Below are positions 34,599 through 42,716 of a stretch of 44,001 nucleotides of DNA, one piece after another (the stretch's first letter is position 1; each line of letters starts with the position of its first letter). This DNA is from Phycisphaerae bacterium. Its GTDB lineage: Bacteria > Planctomycetota > Phycisphaerae > Sedimentisphaerales > Anaerobacaceae. Below the pieces are notes generated by a model. The model was not told where the DNA came from, ran no database searches, and saw only the letters and a program-made list of their open reading frames with translations. The stretch covers positions 1-44,001 of the forward strand of contig JAUXAL010000027.1 in assembly GCA_030619925.1 (NCBI GenBank), in the 5' to 3' direction. The position numbers were made by a program, and so were the translations under genes.

Positions 34599-35560
34599 GC
34601 AGCAGAGCAACTAATAAGTTAAGCCAGGAGAAGATACACCAGCTCCTTACCGCTGTCGGTTCCAAGCCAACAGAAGATGCCGCACAAATAGAGGCTACAG
34701 AGTACAATTGGCGCCAACCTCACTGTTTTGATCACAACCAGCTCAATAAACTCAACGAATTTACAAAAAACTTAGCCATAGTGGTGGCTGAAAAGTTCAC
34801 TGACTTTTGCCACGGTGAGTTCGATGTGACGGTTGTTTCGAGCACCCAGCACTTTGCTGCCGAACTGCTTGGCCAGGCCTCAGACAGCGGGCAGAATGAC
34901 TATTACCTGGCTTTCGGCACCGACCAGGAGCATCCATGTGGACTCATTAGCATACCTACCCAAACTGCCTTCATCTGGACGACACAATTGCTCGGGGATA
35001 CGAAATCTGAAGAGGATTCGAGAGTAGATTTATCGCAGTTGGAAGAATCGCTTTTGTTGGACATCGCCTCTGCAATTGTTGAGGCATTTTCCGGCATTTA
35101 TGGCGACTGTGACTTCCAGCCGGCCCAGAGCATTGTCAGAAAACTGTGGCCTCTTGAACTGAAAGGCACGGAAGAACTCTGCAAAATTGCTTTTCAAGTT
35201 AAGGAAAGTCACCAGGAAAACAGCTCTGAAGCTTACATTGTAATACTTTGTGGCAAACTGGAACCTGTCGTAGGCAAAGCCGAACAGGCTGTTGACAGAT
35301 TCTCAGCGGAGGATGTTTCAAAGGCAATCTTTAGTCATATGCAGCAAATGTCGGTTTCTATTACTGCTCAACTGGCTTCTGCAGCGCTTACTCTTGAAGA
35401 GATAGTGAGTCTTGAGGTAGATGACATATTGTTACTTGATAAAAGAATTGATGAGCCGGTTGAACTGACGGTAAACGGCCGAATGGCTCTTTGGGGTTGG
35501 CCTGCAAAATCAGCCGGTAAGTACGCTGTCGTAATTACAGGGGACCCCATTTTGCAATAG
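34595..35560 (+). CDS. fliM: FliM, flagellar motor switch protein
   Basis: 321 residues, the usual length. The N-terminus LSQEKIHQLL is the FliM motif that binds phospho-CheY. The middle domain is divergent but has the expected size. The C-terminal SpoA domain reads EIVSLEVDDILLLDKRIDEP followed by VELTVNGRMALWGWPAK. It forms the C ring with FliN. The last residues, GDPILQ, and the stop codon come from a palindromic element (35540-35578), so the original end has been replaced or trimmed. Confidence 0.85.
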   Translation: MSSRATNKLSQEKIHQLLTAVGSKPTEDAAQIEATEYNWRQPHCFDHNQLNKLNEFTKNLAIVVAEKFTDFCHGEFDVTVVSSTQHFAAELLGQASDSGQNDYYLAFGTDQEHPCGLISIPTQTAFIWTTQLLGDTKSEEDSRVDLSQLEESLLLDIASAIVEAFSGIYGDCDFQPAQSIVRKLWPLELKGTEELCKIAFQVKESHQENSSEAYIVILCGKLEPVVGKAEQAVDRFSAEDVSKAIFSHMQQMSVSITAQLASAALTLEEIVSLEVDDILLLDKRIDEPVELTVNGRMALWGWPAKSAGKYAVVITGDPILQ

Positions 35561-35690
35561 GTCGCAAAATGAGAACCCAGAACTGTCTTGTGATACGGAG
35601 TGAAATATATTCCTGCTCCGCCTCAGCGGTTCTATGATTTCGCGGGAATGATAACCCCTGCAAAAGCAGGGACAACTACAGGTACTTAAT
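35540..35690. repeat. Repeat-only interval spanning the fliM end and the fliM-fliN gap
   Basis: The first part (35540-35578) has GGGGACCCC and GAGAACCC around CATTTTGC/GCAAAATG arms and supplies the fliM stop. After it come CCGC-CTCA-GCGG and CCCTGC-AAAA-GCAGGG (35656-35671) hairpins. The CATTTTGC element recurs at 42933-42967 and 42989-43027. No gene is seen in the gap. Confidence 0.8.
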
Positions 35691-35709
35691 ATTAAGAGGA
35701 AGTGAAAAT

Positions 35710-36117
35710 ATGGCGGAAACAACTGAAGCCGTAGAAGAAAAAGCCGAGGAAAAGCAAGGCCAGGAAAACGGTGCGGGACAAGCAGACTCAAAAACGCAGG
35801 CACAACCTGTCGAGTTTTCCGAAGCTGCCGCAACCGGGGATACAGGTGCCGACGGAAGTATTGACATCCTACTGGATGTGAACATATCTGTTACTGTTGC
35901 TCTTGGACAAGCGGAGATACCTGTCCGGCGACTTTTACAGCTTGGCCCCGGTTCGGTATTGGAGCTTGATAAACCTATTGATGCACCGGCAGATTTGTAT
36001 GTGGGGGATACTAAGTTTGCTACGGGAACTGTGGTGGTGGTGGATGACAGGTTCGGCGTCAAGGTAAAACAAATTCTTGGTCTCGGTGGTTCTGCTGCCG
36101 AGGACGCCGGGGCATGA
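35710..36117 (+). CDS. fliN: FliN, flagellar motor switch protein
   Basis: 135 residues. A variable acidic N-terminus precedes the SpoA domain, which reads SIDILLDVNISVTVALGQAE followed by VRRLLQLGPGSVLELDKPID and ends in a VDDRFGVKVKQIL strand. It is the C-ring base and the partner of FliM in export and switching. GAGG is 11 bases upstream of the ATG. Confidence 0.93.
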   Translation: MAETTEAVEEKAEEKQGQENGAGQADSKTQAQPVEFSEAAATGDTGADGSIDILLDVNISVTVALGQAEIPVRRLLQLGPGSVLELDKPIDAPADLYVGDTKFATGTVVVVDDRFGVKVKQILGLGGSAAEDAGA

Positions 36118-36135
36118 ATTTAAGTAAGAAGGGAC

Positions 36136-36148
36136 CCCGCTTCGCGGG
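36136..36148. repeat. Small hairpin before flhA
   Basis: CCCGC-TTC-GCGGG, flanked by AAGGGA, which seems to serve as the flhA ribosome-binding site (36149-36154). The hairpin could limit access to it. Confidence 0.5.
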
Positions 36149-36159
36149 AAGGGATTGTA

Positions 36160-38319
36160 ATGGCAGACTCTGCACAATCAAATTCGCAAGGATCGCTGGG
36201 ACCGGACCCGCTTAATACGACTCTTGCGTCCCACAGCAATATTATTTTAGCTATTGGTTTGGTGACGGTTCTTGCCACTCTTATGATTCCTCTGCCTACG
36301 CCTTTGTTGGATATGCTTTTGGCTTGTAGTATCTCATTGGCTGTGGCTGTCTTGATAGTTACCCTATCATCAAAAGAGGCCCTCGAATTATCTACGTTCC
36401 CTTCGTTGCTTCTTTTCGTAACGCTGTTTCGCCTCTCTCTCAATGTGGCATCAACCAGACTGATACTTCTATACGGTAATGCCGGGAAAATTATCCAGAC
36501 CTTCGGTGATTTCGTTGCCGGCGGCAGTTTAGTCGTCGGCCTGGTAATCTTCTTAATCCTTGTTGTTATCCAATTTATAGTCATCACAAAAGGTGCCGAG
36601 CGCATAAGCGAAGTTGCTGCTCGTTTTACCCTTGATGCTATGCCCGGCAAGCAAATGGCGATTGACGCAGACCTTAATGCGGGGATCATTACCGAAACAC
36701 AAGCCAACGAACGCAGAGCAAAGATTGTCAAGGAAAGCGAGTTCTATGGTTCGATGGATGGTGCCAGCAAATTCATTCGCGGTGATGCCAAGGCAGGATT
36801 GATAATCACCGCCGTTAACATAATTGGCGGCATAGCCATGGGTTATTCACGCGGTATGACGATTGGCGGTGCCGTAAGGACTTATTCTGTTCTTTCCATC
36901 GGCGACGGACTCGTCAGCCAGATACCATCGATAATAATCTCGGTAAGTTCGGGATTCTTGGTAACTAAAATATCGTCACGCCACAGTGTCGGTCAGGACC
37001 TGTCCATGCAGTTTCTTAGGACCAGCCAGCCGCTGATTATAGCGGCTTTCATTATTGCTTCGATGGCGCTTGTGCCGGGCCTGCCTAAAATACCTTTTTT
37101 ATTGTTGGGTACAGGGACAGTTCTGATTGGACGGGTCGTAGCTCAATCTGAAAAGGGCCGTGAGAAAAAACGCGCTACGCCTGCACAAGCAAAGGCTGAG
37201 AAACAGCCGGTCGAAGACTTGCTGGACGTCGACAGAGTTTCTGTGCAGGTCGGCGTGCGACTGATTAGTATGGTGGACCCGCGTAAAAATAGTGCTATCT
37301 TTGATCGCATCGGGGCTTTGCGCAGAAAGTTTGCCCAGCAGCTCGGTATTATTGTACCTCTGGTTCGGCTGCGGGACAATATTAATCTCGAGCCGACTGC
37401 TTACGAGATTCGAATCGCAGAGATGCCGGTGGCAAAGGGGCGGTTAGAGCCTGATATGTTCCTCGCTATGGATGCAGGTACTGTCCAAACCAAAGTGGAG
37501 GGCATAGAAACTGCCGAACCTGTTTATGGACTGCCGGCTTTGTGGATTATACCAGCCAACAAGGAAAAAGCCGGATTAAGTGGATATACTGTAATCGACC
37601 CTGAATCGGTCTTTATTACGCATCTATCCGAGACACTGCGGGAACACGCTGACGAATTGCTGACCCGTGAAGATGTGCAGCTTCTCGTTGATAGACTGCG
37701 CAAAACTCAACCGTCACTGGTCGGAGAAATTGTTGGCCCCGATCGAGAAGTGACTATCGGCCTGCTTCAACGTGTGCTTAAAAGCCTCTTAAGAGATGGA
37801 ATACCGATTCGTGAGTTAACCACCATTCTTGAATCGCTGGGAGAATACGCTTCAAAAACCAAAAACACCGCTGCTTTAACAGAAATGGTTCGTAAACACC
37901 TCAGCAGAACCATTACCGAGCAGTATAAGAGCGAGACCGGTAAAATTTTGGCTATAACGCTGGACCCCGCACTCGAACATCAGATGGCCTCAACGTTGCG
38001 ACAGGAAGCAGATGAAATAAACATGGCTTTACCGACCGAGACGGCAATGGATATAAGTAGAAAAGCCGCACAGGCTTGGAAGACAGCAATGGACACAGGC
38101 AAGGACAAGGTGGTTTTGCTGTGTGATTCAAGGTTACGCTCATCGCTGGCGGCGCTGTTATCACGAACAGTCTCGCTGTTGCCGGTCGTGGCTTATGACG
38201 AAATCGTGCTTGGAACCGAAGTAGAACCAATAGAAACCATATCCATCCAACAAACGGAGCCGACAGCGCCCGAAGGACAAGAACAGCTTGCCCCTGCTTT
38301 CGCAGGGGAGACAAAATGA
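36160..38319 (+). CDS. flhA: FlhA, flagellar export gate protein
   Basis: 719 residues. The N-terminal half has about eight membrane segments and the FHIPEP signature, here RISEVAARFTLDAMPGKQMA followed by IDADLNAG (about residues 148-176). The large cytoplasmic domain, from about 340 on, is rich in conserved pieces such as VGVRLISMVDPR and LLDVDRVSVQ. FlhA couples the proton motive force to export and is the docking platform for chaperones such as FlgN and FliT. The last eight residues (PAFAGETK) lie in a palindrome (38291-38308), so the extreme end is repeat-derived. FlhF and FlhG, often next, are absent. Confidence 0.95.
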   Translation: MADSAQSNSQGSLGPDPLNTTLASHSNIILAIGLVTVLATLMIPLPTPLLDMLLACSISLAVAVLIVTLSSKEALELSTFPSLLLFVTLFRLSLNVASTRLILLYGNAGKIIQTFGDFVAGGSLVVGLVIFLILVVIQFIVITKGAERISEVAARFTLDAMPGKQMAIDADLNAGIITETQANERRAKIVKESEFYGSMDGASKFIRGDAKAGLIITAVNIIGGIAMGYSRGMTIGGAVRTYSVLSIGDGLVSQIPSIIISVSSGFLVTKISSRHSVGQDLSMQFLRTSQPLIIAAFIIASMALVPGLPKIPFLLLGTGTVLIGRVVAQSEKGREKKRATPAQAKAEKQPVEDLLDVDRVSVQVGVRLISMVDPRKNSAIFDRIGALRRKFAQQLGIIVPLVRLRDNINLEPTAYEIRIAEMPVAKGRLEPDMFLAMDAGTVQTKVEGIETAEPVYGLPALWIIPANKEKAGLSGYTVIDPESVFITHLSETLREHADELLTREDVQLLVDRLRKTQPSLVGEIVGPDREVTIGLLQRVLKSLLRDGIPIRELTTILESLGEYASKTKNTAALTEMVRKHLSRTITEQYKSETGKILAITLDPALEHQMASTLRQEADEINMALPTETAMDISRKAAQAWKTAMDTGKDKVVLLCDSRLRSSLAALLSRTVSLLPVVAYDEIVLGTEVEPIETISIQQTEPTAPEGQEQLAPAFAGETK
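38291..38308. repeat. Palindrome forming the 3' end of flhA
   Basis: CCCCTGC-TTTC-GCAGGGG, seven bp each arm, eleven bases before the flhA stop. A closely related CCCTGC hairpin is at 35656. It encodes the C-terminal PAFAG. Confidence 0.7.
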
Positions 38320-38408
38320 TAATGTGATTTGTCCTCGTTACTCGTGACTTGCCAGTCGTTCGGCATACGCGTCACGGGGCACGGGGCACGAAATACGGGA
38401 TACGAATT

Positions 38409-38654
38409 ATGCCGTTACACGTTCGGTCAATTGCAGTAAGCATTGCCGTGATATGTTTTTTCGGCTTGAGCTTAGTCGGCTGGATTAGTGGTCTTTCGCC
38501 GTTTACTTGTTGTAAGAGGGCCCTGCTGGGGGCGGCGCTTGCGTATATAGCAGGAACTTGGGCTGTAAAAGCAATAAACGCTATTTTGATAAGTGCGATG
38601 ATTACAAACCGGATGGATAGACAAGAGGGAAAGGACAGTGGCGGTAAAGCCTGA
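38409..38654 (+). CDS. Small two-helix membrane protein between flhA and fliA
   Basis: 81 residues with two hydrophobic helices (SIAVICFFGLSLVGWISGL and LLGAALAYIAGTWAVKAI) and a polar C-terminus. The ATG at 38409 is preferred, because upstream codons to 38349 come from a CGGGATACGAATT-type repeat. It overlaps fliA by 17 bases. It is not recognisable as FlhF or FlhG, which often occupy this place. Function unknown. Confidence 0.65.
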   Translation: MPLHVRSIAVSIAVICFFGLSLVGWISGLSPFTCCKRALLGAALAYIAGTWAVKAINAILISAMITNRMDRQEGKDSGGKA

Positions 38655-39492
38655 AAACATCTGTGAAGATCAGCTTGTTAGAGACCCCAAGGCCGATGAA
38701 TCGGCTGTGGGAACCCTCAAGGACTGCCGAAAGCATCCAAATAGCGTTGCCCTGCGCGCATACTCTGGCCAGAAAACGTCCGCCAGAGTCGGAATCGAAA
38801 ACGAACAGATAGCCGAGTTTTTGCCTATGGTTCACAAGATAGTCAGGCAGGTGGTAACGTATCTGAAACCTCCGTTATCGTTTGAAGACATGGTCTCGGC
38901 AGGAACTGTTGGGCTGGTCAGGGCCGCCCACAATTTCGACCCGTCTTACCAGGCTGGGTTCAAAACCTATGCCTATATCAGGATAAAAGGAGCTATTCTC
39001 GATGAGCTGAGAGGCTGGTCTTTTGTGCCTGCAAATCTCAACAAGCAGATTCGCAATGCCGTGCAGCTCAGCCGGAAGATCACCGAGCAGACAGGCACCG
39101 CCCCCACTGATGCCGAATTAGCCGAAAAACTTGGAATGACCGTTGATGAGCTTTGCGAAATGTTCGAAAATGCCCGTGCAGCGCATTTTGTCTCACTCGA
39201 TGGTTTTGGAGAGGATTCGCCTGCCCTGAGTAATCTTTTGGCGGCGGCCCACGCGACCACCCCTGACGAGCAGATCGAACGAGCAGAGCTTATAGAGAAG
39301 TTAGCCGAGGCGATACAGCAGTTGTCTGAGAGGCAGCGGCGAATCGTTCTGCTTTATTACCAACAGCACCTGACGATGAAACAGATTGCTGAGATCTTCA
39401 AAATTACCGAGTCCCGTGTCAGCCAACTGCACGCAAGTGCTTTATTTAACTTGTCTGTAAAATTGAGGCAATGGAAAGATGGCCGATTATGA
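38638..39492 (+). CDS. fliA: FliA, flagellar sigma-28 factor
   Basis: 284 residues. Region 2 has LSFEDMVSAGTVGLVRAAHN and YQAGFKTYAYIRIKGAILDE. Region 3 has ITEQTGTAPTDAELAEKLGM. Region 4 has LSERQRRIVLLYYQQHLTMK and ITESRVSQLHASALF. It directs late flagellar genes and is held by FlgM until the hook is complete. The start is GTG with AAGGA upstream. The N-terminus has about 50 extra residues relative to enteric FliA. The downstream gene overlaps it by 14 bases. Confidence 0.95.
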   Translation: MAVKPENICEDQLVRDPKADESAVGTLKDCRKHPNSVALRAYSGQKTSARVGIENEQIAEFLPMVHKIVRQVVTYLKPPLSFEDMVSAGTVGLVRAAHNFDPSYQAGFKTYAYIRIKGAILDELRGWSFVPANLNKQIRNAVQLSRKITEQTGTAPTDAELAEKLGMTVDELCEMFENARAAHFVSLDGFGEDSPALSNLLAAAHATTPDEQIERAELIEKLAEAIQQLSERQRRIVLLYYQQHLTMKQIAEIFKITESRVSQLHASALFNLSVKLRQWKDGRL

Positions 39493-39736
39493 TTCCAATA
39501 TAATAAAGCCGGTAGACGGTTTACAAAATATTGCGGGCTTAACTCCCGTGAAAAGCCGTGAAGAGAGGAAGCGCAGGCAGCAATTACCCGGGGAGAATAA
39601 GGAAAAAGACGAATCCGCCGAAGACGAACAGAACGAGTCAGTTGACGAACAGGACCTGGGCAATCCGCCACAAGGGCGGGCTGATAACGAAAATGGCCGG
39701 AATCCCGATAGTATTGGGATTGATTACTGTGCTTGA
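39479..39736 (+). CDS. Small charged protein after fliA
   Basis: 85 residues, highly polar, with MADYDSNIIKPVDGLQNIAG at the N-terminus and a long acidic/basic middle. The end (NGRNPDSIGIDYCA) coincides with a palindrome, AATCCC/GGGATT at 39701-39721. The start overlaps fliA by 14 bases, so it is translationally coupled. No family recognised. Confidence 0.5.
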   Translation: MADYDSNIIKPVDGLQNIAGLTPVKSREERKRRQQLPGENKEKDESAEDEQNESVDEQDLGNPPQGRADNENGRNPDSIGIDYCA

Positions 39737-39809
39737 CTAAAATTGATAAGTGATGGCTGGAAAAGACATCAAAATAAGCAATAATCAATTAAAAGGGTTA
39801 GGATAATAA

Positions 39810-40115
39810 ATGTCAAAAATAACAAAACGGATTCTAAAGAGTGACGATGTTAAACTTGAAGGCCAATTCCACCTTGATCTGGCGCCGGCCGGGTCCGCCA
39901 AAAATAGACCAAAACAGATGAGTGCAGCATCGGCTGCGCTACAGGCGCGTATTGTGGAAAACCATCCCGAATTCGCTGTTATAGAGGTAATCTGTTCCTG
40001 CGGTGCAGGAACGTATTTAAGATGTGAATATGCCGGTGCCCAGGCTCCGGATAGTTCCCAAACGCAAAACGGCACGCTTGAAACCTCTAACAAGGTACCT
40101 GACCAAGCGAAATAA
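39810..40115 (+). CDS. Small hypothetical protein with clustered cysteines
   Basis: 101 residues. The segment VIEVICSCGAGTYLRCEYAG holds three cysteines in a CxCx7C layout, which could bind a metal. The N-terminus is lysine-rich and there is no signal. It lies 73 bases after the preceding small gene. I cannot assign a family. Retained because the frame is clear of repeats and has a plausible context. Confidence 0.55.
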   Translation: MSKITKRILKSDDVKLEGQFHLDLAPAGSAKNRPKQMSAASAALQARIVENHPEFAVIEVICSCGAGTYLRCEYAGAQAPDSSQTQNGTLETSNKVPDQAK

Positions 40116-40130
40116 ATGGAGAAAAGTACA

Positions 40131-40721
40131 ATGCAAAGTAACCAAAAAACCATCGTTTTACTGATTTCATTAATATCAATACTTCTGCCATCGGGCTGCA
40201 CGCTTACTAAAGAACCGGGAAGGCTCTCTGTTCAGCCCGGCTCTATGCAACCACCGCAGCAAAACGTCAAACCGTTGTCGAGCGATTCTGTTGCAAAAAG
40301 GTTCCAGGAATCTGCACCACAAGGCCCAACCGTGGTACAGTCCGCGATGGAATTGTCGAAGAAACACGCGCAACTCTCTGAAGAGGCGGCTGTACTACGG
40401 CAGCAAAACCATGACCTTTCCACCAGGAATCAGCAGCTTGGAGACCAGCTCGCTGCTCTTGAGGCTCAATTGCAGCAGACGCAAAAGGAGCTAACTGAGG
40501 CAAATGACGTTCTGATTGAGATGCGTATTGAGTTGAATAATTGGAAAACCGATATCCTGGGTTTTCGTGATGAGATACGTGACGCCGAAACAGAACAGCT
40601 CAGAGCACTGCTTAAAATACTCAAAATTCTTGGCGGAGAGGCCAAGGCAGAATCAAACCAGGGCAAAGATACAAGCTCATACACCGTATCGCCAACTAAG
40701 CCCGGCCAGTCTGAGCCATAG
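40131..40721 (+). CDS. Coiled-coil lipoprotein
   Basis: 196 residues from the ATG at 40131, which has GGAG ten bases upstream; an ATG at 40116 is less likely. A type II signal peptide with lipobox (LLISLISILLPSGC) is followed by a proline-rich stretch. A coiled coil comes next (SKKHAQLSEEAAVLRQQNHD, QQLGDQLAALEAQLQQTQKE). It is probably an envelope lipoprotein. Between fliA and flgM it may be an outer-membrane or rod-surrounding flagellar component, but that is inference. Confidence 0.75.
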   Translation: MQSNQKTIVLLISLISILLPSGCTLTKEPGRLSVQPGSMQPPQQNVKPLSSDSVAKRFQESAPQGPTVVQSAMELSKKHAQLSEEAAVLRQQNHDLSTRNQQLGDQLAALEAQLQQTQKELTEANDVLIEMRIELNNWKTDILGFRDEIRDAETEQLRALLKILKILGGEAKAESNQGKDTSSYTVSPTKPGQSEP

Positions 40722-40746
40722 GAAACCCCAAGTTAAGGTGAATTGA

Positions 40747-41523
40747 ATGGATAGTTCAAGAACGCTATTATCGTATTGCATATCCGCCGGGCGCAAGTCC
40801 GCCACGGGCGGATATCGTGTTGCGTGTCCGCCGGACAGAAGCGGACCTATCGGTATCGTATCGCGTATATCGCATATTTTACGCAATACTCGATACGCAC
40901 AACGCACGACGAAATTATTATTATTACTGGCAGTTCTTTCATCAGGCTGTACTATCTACGGTGTTTTTGGAGCTTCTGTCCCTGCAGCGGACTACTATTA
41001 TCTGAATCCGGATAAGCGTTTAGCTACGATTGGGAGGGTTGCTATTGTTGAGTTGAACAACGATTCGAGTTATCCCCAAATCTCCACCGATATCACCGAA
41101 GCGCTTTTCCAGGCATTGCAAAAGAGGCAAGTTTTCGGTTTAACTGTTGTTGGCCAGCACGACGCTTCGTGGCGGAGTTTGCAGTTGGATTTTGACTCAA
41201 TATACACCCTTGATCAGATAATGGCAATCCGTGAGACGTTAAAGTGCGATGGAATATTGATCGGAACTATTACCGAATTCAGGCCTTATCCTCATATGGC
41301 TGTTGGTCTCCGCTTGAGGCTTTTGGATCTGAGAGATGGGCAGTTACTATGGGCTCTTGAGCAGGTTTGGGACAACGCCGATAAAATAACTGAATCTCGC
41401 ATAAAAAGGTATTTTAAAGCCCAGAAACGCTCGGGTTTTGCGTCTTTGCGTGAACAGTTGGTGGCTGTCAGTTCGCTTGAGTTTATCAAGTTTGTAAGTT
41501 ATGAAGTAGCTGAAACTCTATAG
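40747..41523 (+). CDS. CsgG/LpoB/FlgO-like lipoprotein with repeat-derived N-terminus
   Basis: 258 residues. The lipobox (LLLLLAVLSSGC, C68) comes after an unusually long n-region of 56 residues. This n-region is encoded by a palindromic and TATCG-rich repeat block (40785-40905). The start itself is well supported by AAGGTG six bases before the ATG. The mature part has a beta-strand/helix pattern (GRVAIVELNNDSS, then ITEALFQALQKRQVFG and CDGILIGTITEFRPYP). It resembles the fold of CsgG, LpoB and FlgO-type lipoproteins. In Vibrio, FlgO and FlgP form outer rings, so an analogous role is possible. This is a fold-level guess. Confidence 0.65.
   Translation: MDSSRTLLSYCISAGRKSATGGYRVACPPDRSGPIGIVSRISHILRNTRYAQRTTKLLLLLAVLSSGCTIYGVFGASVPAADYYYLNPDKRLATIGRVAIVELNNDSSYPQISTDITEALFQALQKRQVFGLTVVGQHDASWRSLQLDFDSIYTLDQIMAIRETLKCDGILIGTITEFRPYPHMAVGLRLRLLDLRDGQLLWALEQVWDNADKITESRIKRYFKAQKRSGFASLREQLVAVSSLEFIKFVSYEVAETL
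40785..40905. repeat. Palindromic and short-period repeat block inside the lipoprotein gene
   Basis: TATCCGCC and GGGCGGATA arms (40789 onward), GTCCGCCGGAC (40829) and a TATCG/CGTAT short-period tract (40852-40905) lie between the start codon and the hydrophobic signal. All are in frame. Confidence 0.65.
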
Positions 41524-41618
41524 CTGGGGCCAAGATGCAAAAAAACGCGTTTGGGAGCTAAATCGAGAGGAAAGTTGCAAACATGCAAATATATAACTTC
41601 GTCTAAAAGGGACGTTGA

Positions 41619-41657
41619 CTTTAGAAAAAAATGAGAATTCGACAAAAAATTCTAAAG
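41619..41657. promoter_or_regulatory. Inverted repeat overlapping the flgM -35
   Basis: CTTTAGAA (41619-41626) and TTCTAAAG (41650-41657), 23 bases apart. The right arm overlaps the TAAAGTTT of the flgM promoter. It could be an operator or simply the base of an AT-rich stem. Confidence 0.35.
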
Positions 41658-41679
41658 TTTTATCAAAAATATGCGAAAA
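41653..41679 (+). promoter_or_regulatory. Sigma-28 promoter of flgM
   Basis: TAAAGTTT (41653-41660), 11 bases, then TGCGAAAA (41672-41679). The -35 is the perfect consensus and the spacing is exact. The -10 matches at 5 of 8. Initiation would be near 41686, giving a 33-nt leader to flgM. This would make FlgM self-limiting under FliA, as in enterics. Confidence 0.62.
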
Positions 41680-41718
41680 GAATCGTAGATCAAAAATTCT
41701 GAAGAGAGTTGTAGTGCA

Positions 41719-41988
41719 ATGATAGATGAAGTAGATACCAATCAAATTCGAGATTTCTTGGAAAAATCATCATCCAGGCAGCCAAACTCTGCGGGGGCTC
41801 TTCCAAATGACGATGCGGATGTGTCTGTGCAGGTCAATTATGCTTCTCTCATTGACAATGCGATGCAGAGCCCACAAACGGACACCCAGGCCGTCCAGCG
41901 GGCACGAGAGCTTTTGTTGTCCGGCCAGCTTGAAAGTTCGGAAAACGTCCGGGAAGCTGCAGAAAACATCGTAAACTTTGGTATATAA
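41719..41988 (+). CDS. flgM: FlgM, anti-sigma-28 factor
   Basis: 89 residues. The N-terminal half is polar and probably disordered. The C-terminal half has the FlgM helices, with QAVQRARELLLSGQLESSEN followed by a REAAENIVNFGI end. It binds FliA and is exported when the hook is finished. A sigma-28 promoter lies upstream. The upstream interval 41524-41718 has no other gene, though it begins with a GCAAAAAAACGCG tract related to the 18818 repeat family. Confidence 0.85.
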   Translation: MIDEVDTNQIRDFLEKSSSRQPNSAGALPNDDADVSVQVNYASLIDNAMQSPQTDTQAVQRARELLLSGQLESSENVREAAENIVNFGI

Positions 41989-42069
41989 AAACTTTAAAAC
42001 AGAAAGTGTTGGATCGCAAGGCCGACCACGGAGGGTTTAACTAAGGGCCCGAAGGGATTTTATAAACTC

Positions 42070-42128
42070 GGCGAGGAAGTGTGTATGCTTAGCACCCTTT
42101 AAGTTGCCCATCCCTCGCCACTTTTTTT
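42070..42128 (+). terminator. Terminator-like structure after flgM
   Basis: GGCGAGG (42070-42076) and CCTCGCC (42113-42119) can pair over a 36-nt loop, followed by A, C and seven T. The loop is long, so confidence is limited, but the T-run is the clearest in the window. Confidence 0.4.
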
Positions 42129-42164
42129 GCTTGCAACCTGGGGCACCACTTACTAAAGGGACCT

Positions 42165-42215
42165 CATTTTGTCCCGTGCCAATTAGGGCGGCCCATCCCG
42201 ATGTATCGGGATGGG
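42165..42215. repeat. Palindromic element upstream of HPP gene
   Basis: A partial TCCCGTGCCAATT arm is followed by CCCATCCCGA-TGTA-TCGGGATGGG (42192-42215), a perfect 10-bp stem. The HPP reading frame can be extended into it, but the likely start is downstream. Confidence 0.75.
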
Positions 42216-42245
42216 TTCCCGAAAATTGCGATGGAGCTGCTGGAT

Positions 42246-42716
42246 ATGAAGCTGGGAACACAAGTTGTGGACAAATTCAAAAAGCTTTGGGTATATTACC
42301 TCTGGCAAAGCTTCTTGGCTGCCGTCGCTCTGTTTATCCTCGTCCTGGCTCTCGGCAAGAACGAAATGGTCGTAATCAGTGCGATGGGTGCCACCGCTTT
42401 TATCGTATTCGCAATGCCCACCGCCGTCTCTGCGCAAACAAGAAATGTCATTGGTGGTCATCTGGTTGGCTTAGTCTTGGGAACTATATTCTACTTCATC
42501 ACCCTCCCATATTTCATTGAGTATCCCCTCGCGGTTGGAATTGCCATCTTCGTTATGGTAGCTTTGGACGTCGAACACCCTCCCGCAGCAGGTACAACCT
42601 TGGCCGTCGTGATAAATGGGGTCTCACCTGATGTCTTCATTACCATAATGGCAGGTGCGCTGGTACTGTCACAATGCCATTATTACCTGAGACATCATCT
42701 AAAAGATTTGATATAG
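42246..42716 (+). CDS. HPP-family integral membrane protein
   Basis: 156 residues, with about four hydrophobic helices (FLAAVALFILVLALGK, IGGHLVGLVLGTIFYFI, YPLAVGIAIFVMVALDV) and the eponymous HPPAAG motif after the third. Founders of this family are small bacterial and plant membrane proteins, some linked to nitrite transport in chloroplasts. The start at 42246 has GGAG nine bases upstream; an upstream frame to 42201 begins inside a palindrome. It is unrelated to flagella and marks the end of the cluster. Confidence 0.8.
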   Translation: MKLGTQVVDKFKKLWVYYLWQSFLAAVALFILVLALGKNEMVVISAMGATAFIVFAMPTAVSAQTRNVIGGHLVGLVLGTIFYFITLPYFIEYPLAVGIAIFVMVALDVEHPPAAGTTLAVVINGVSPDVFITIMAGALVLSQCHYYLRHHLKDLI

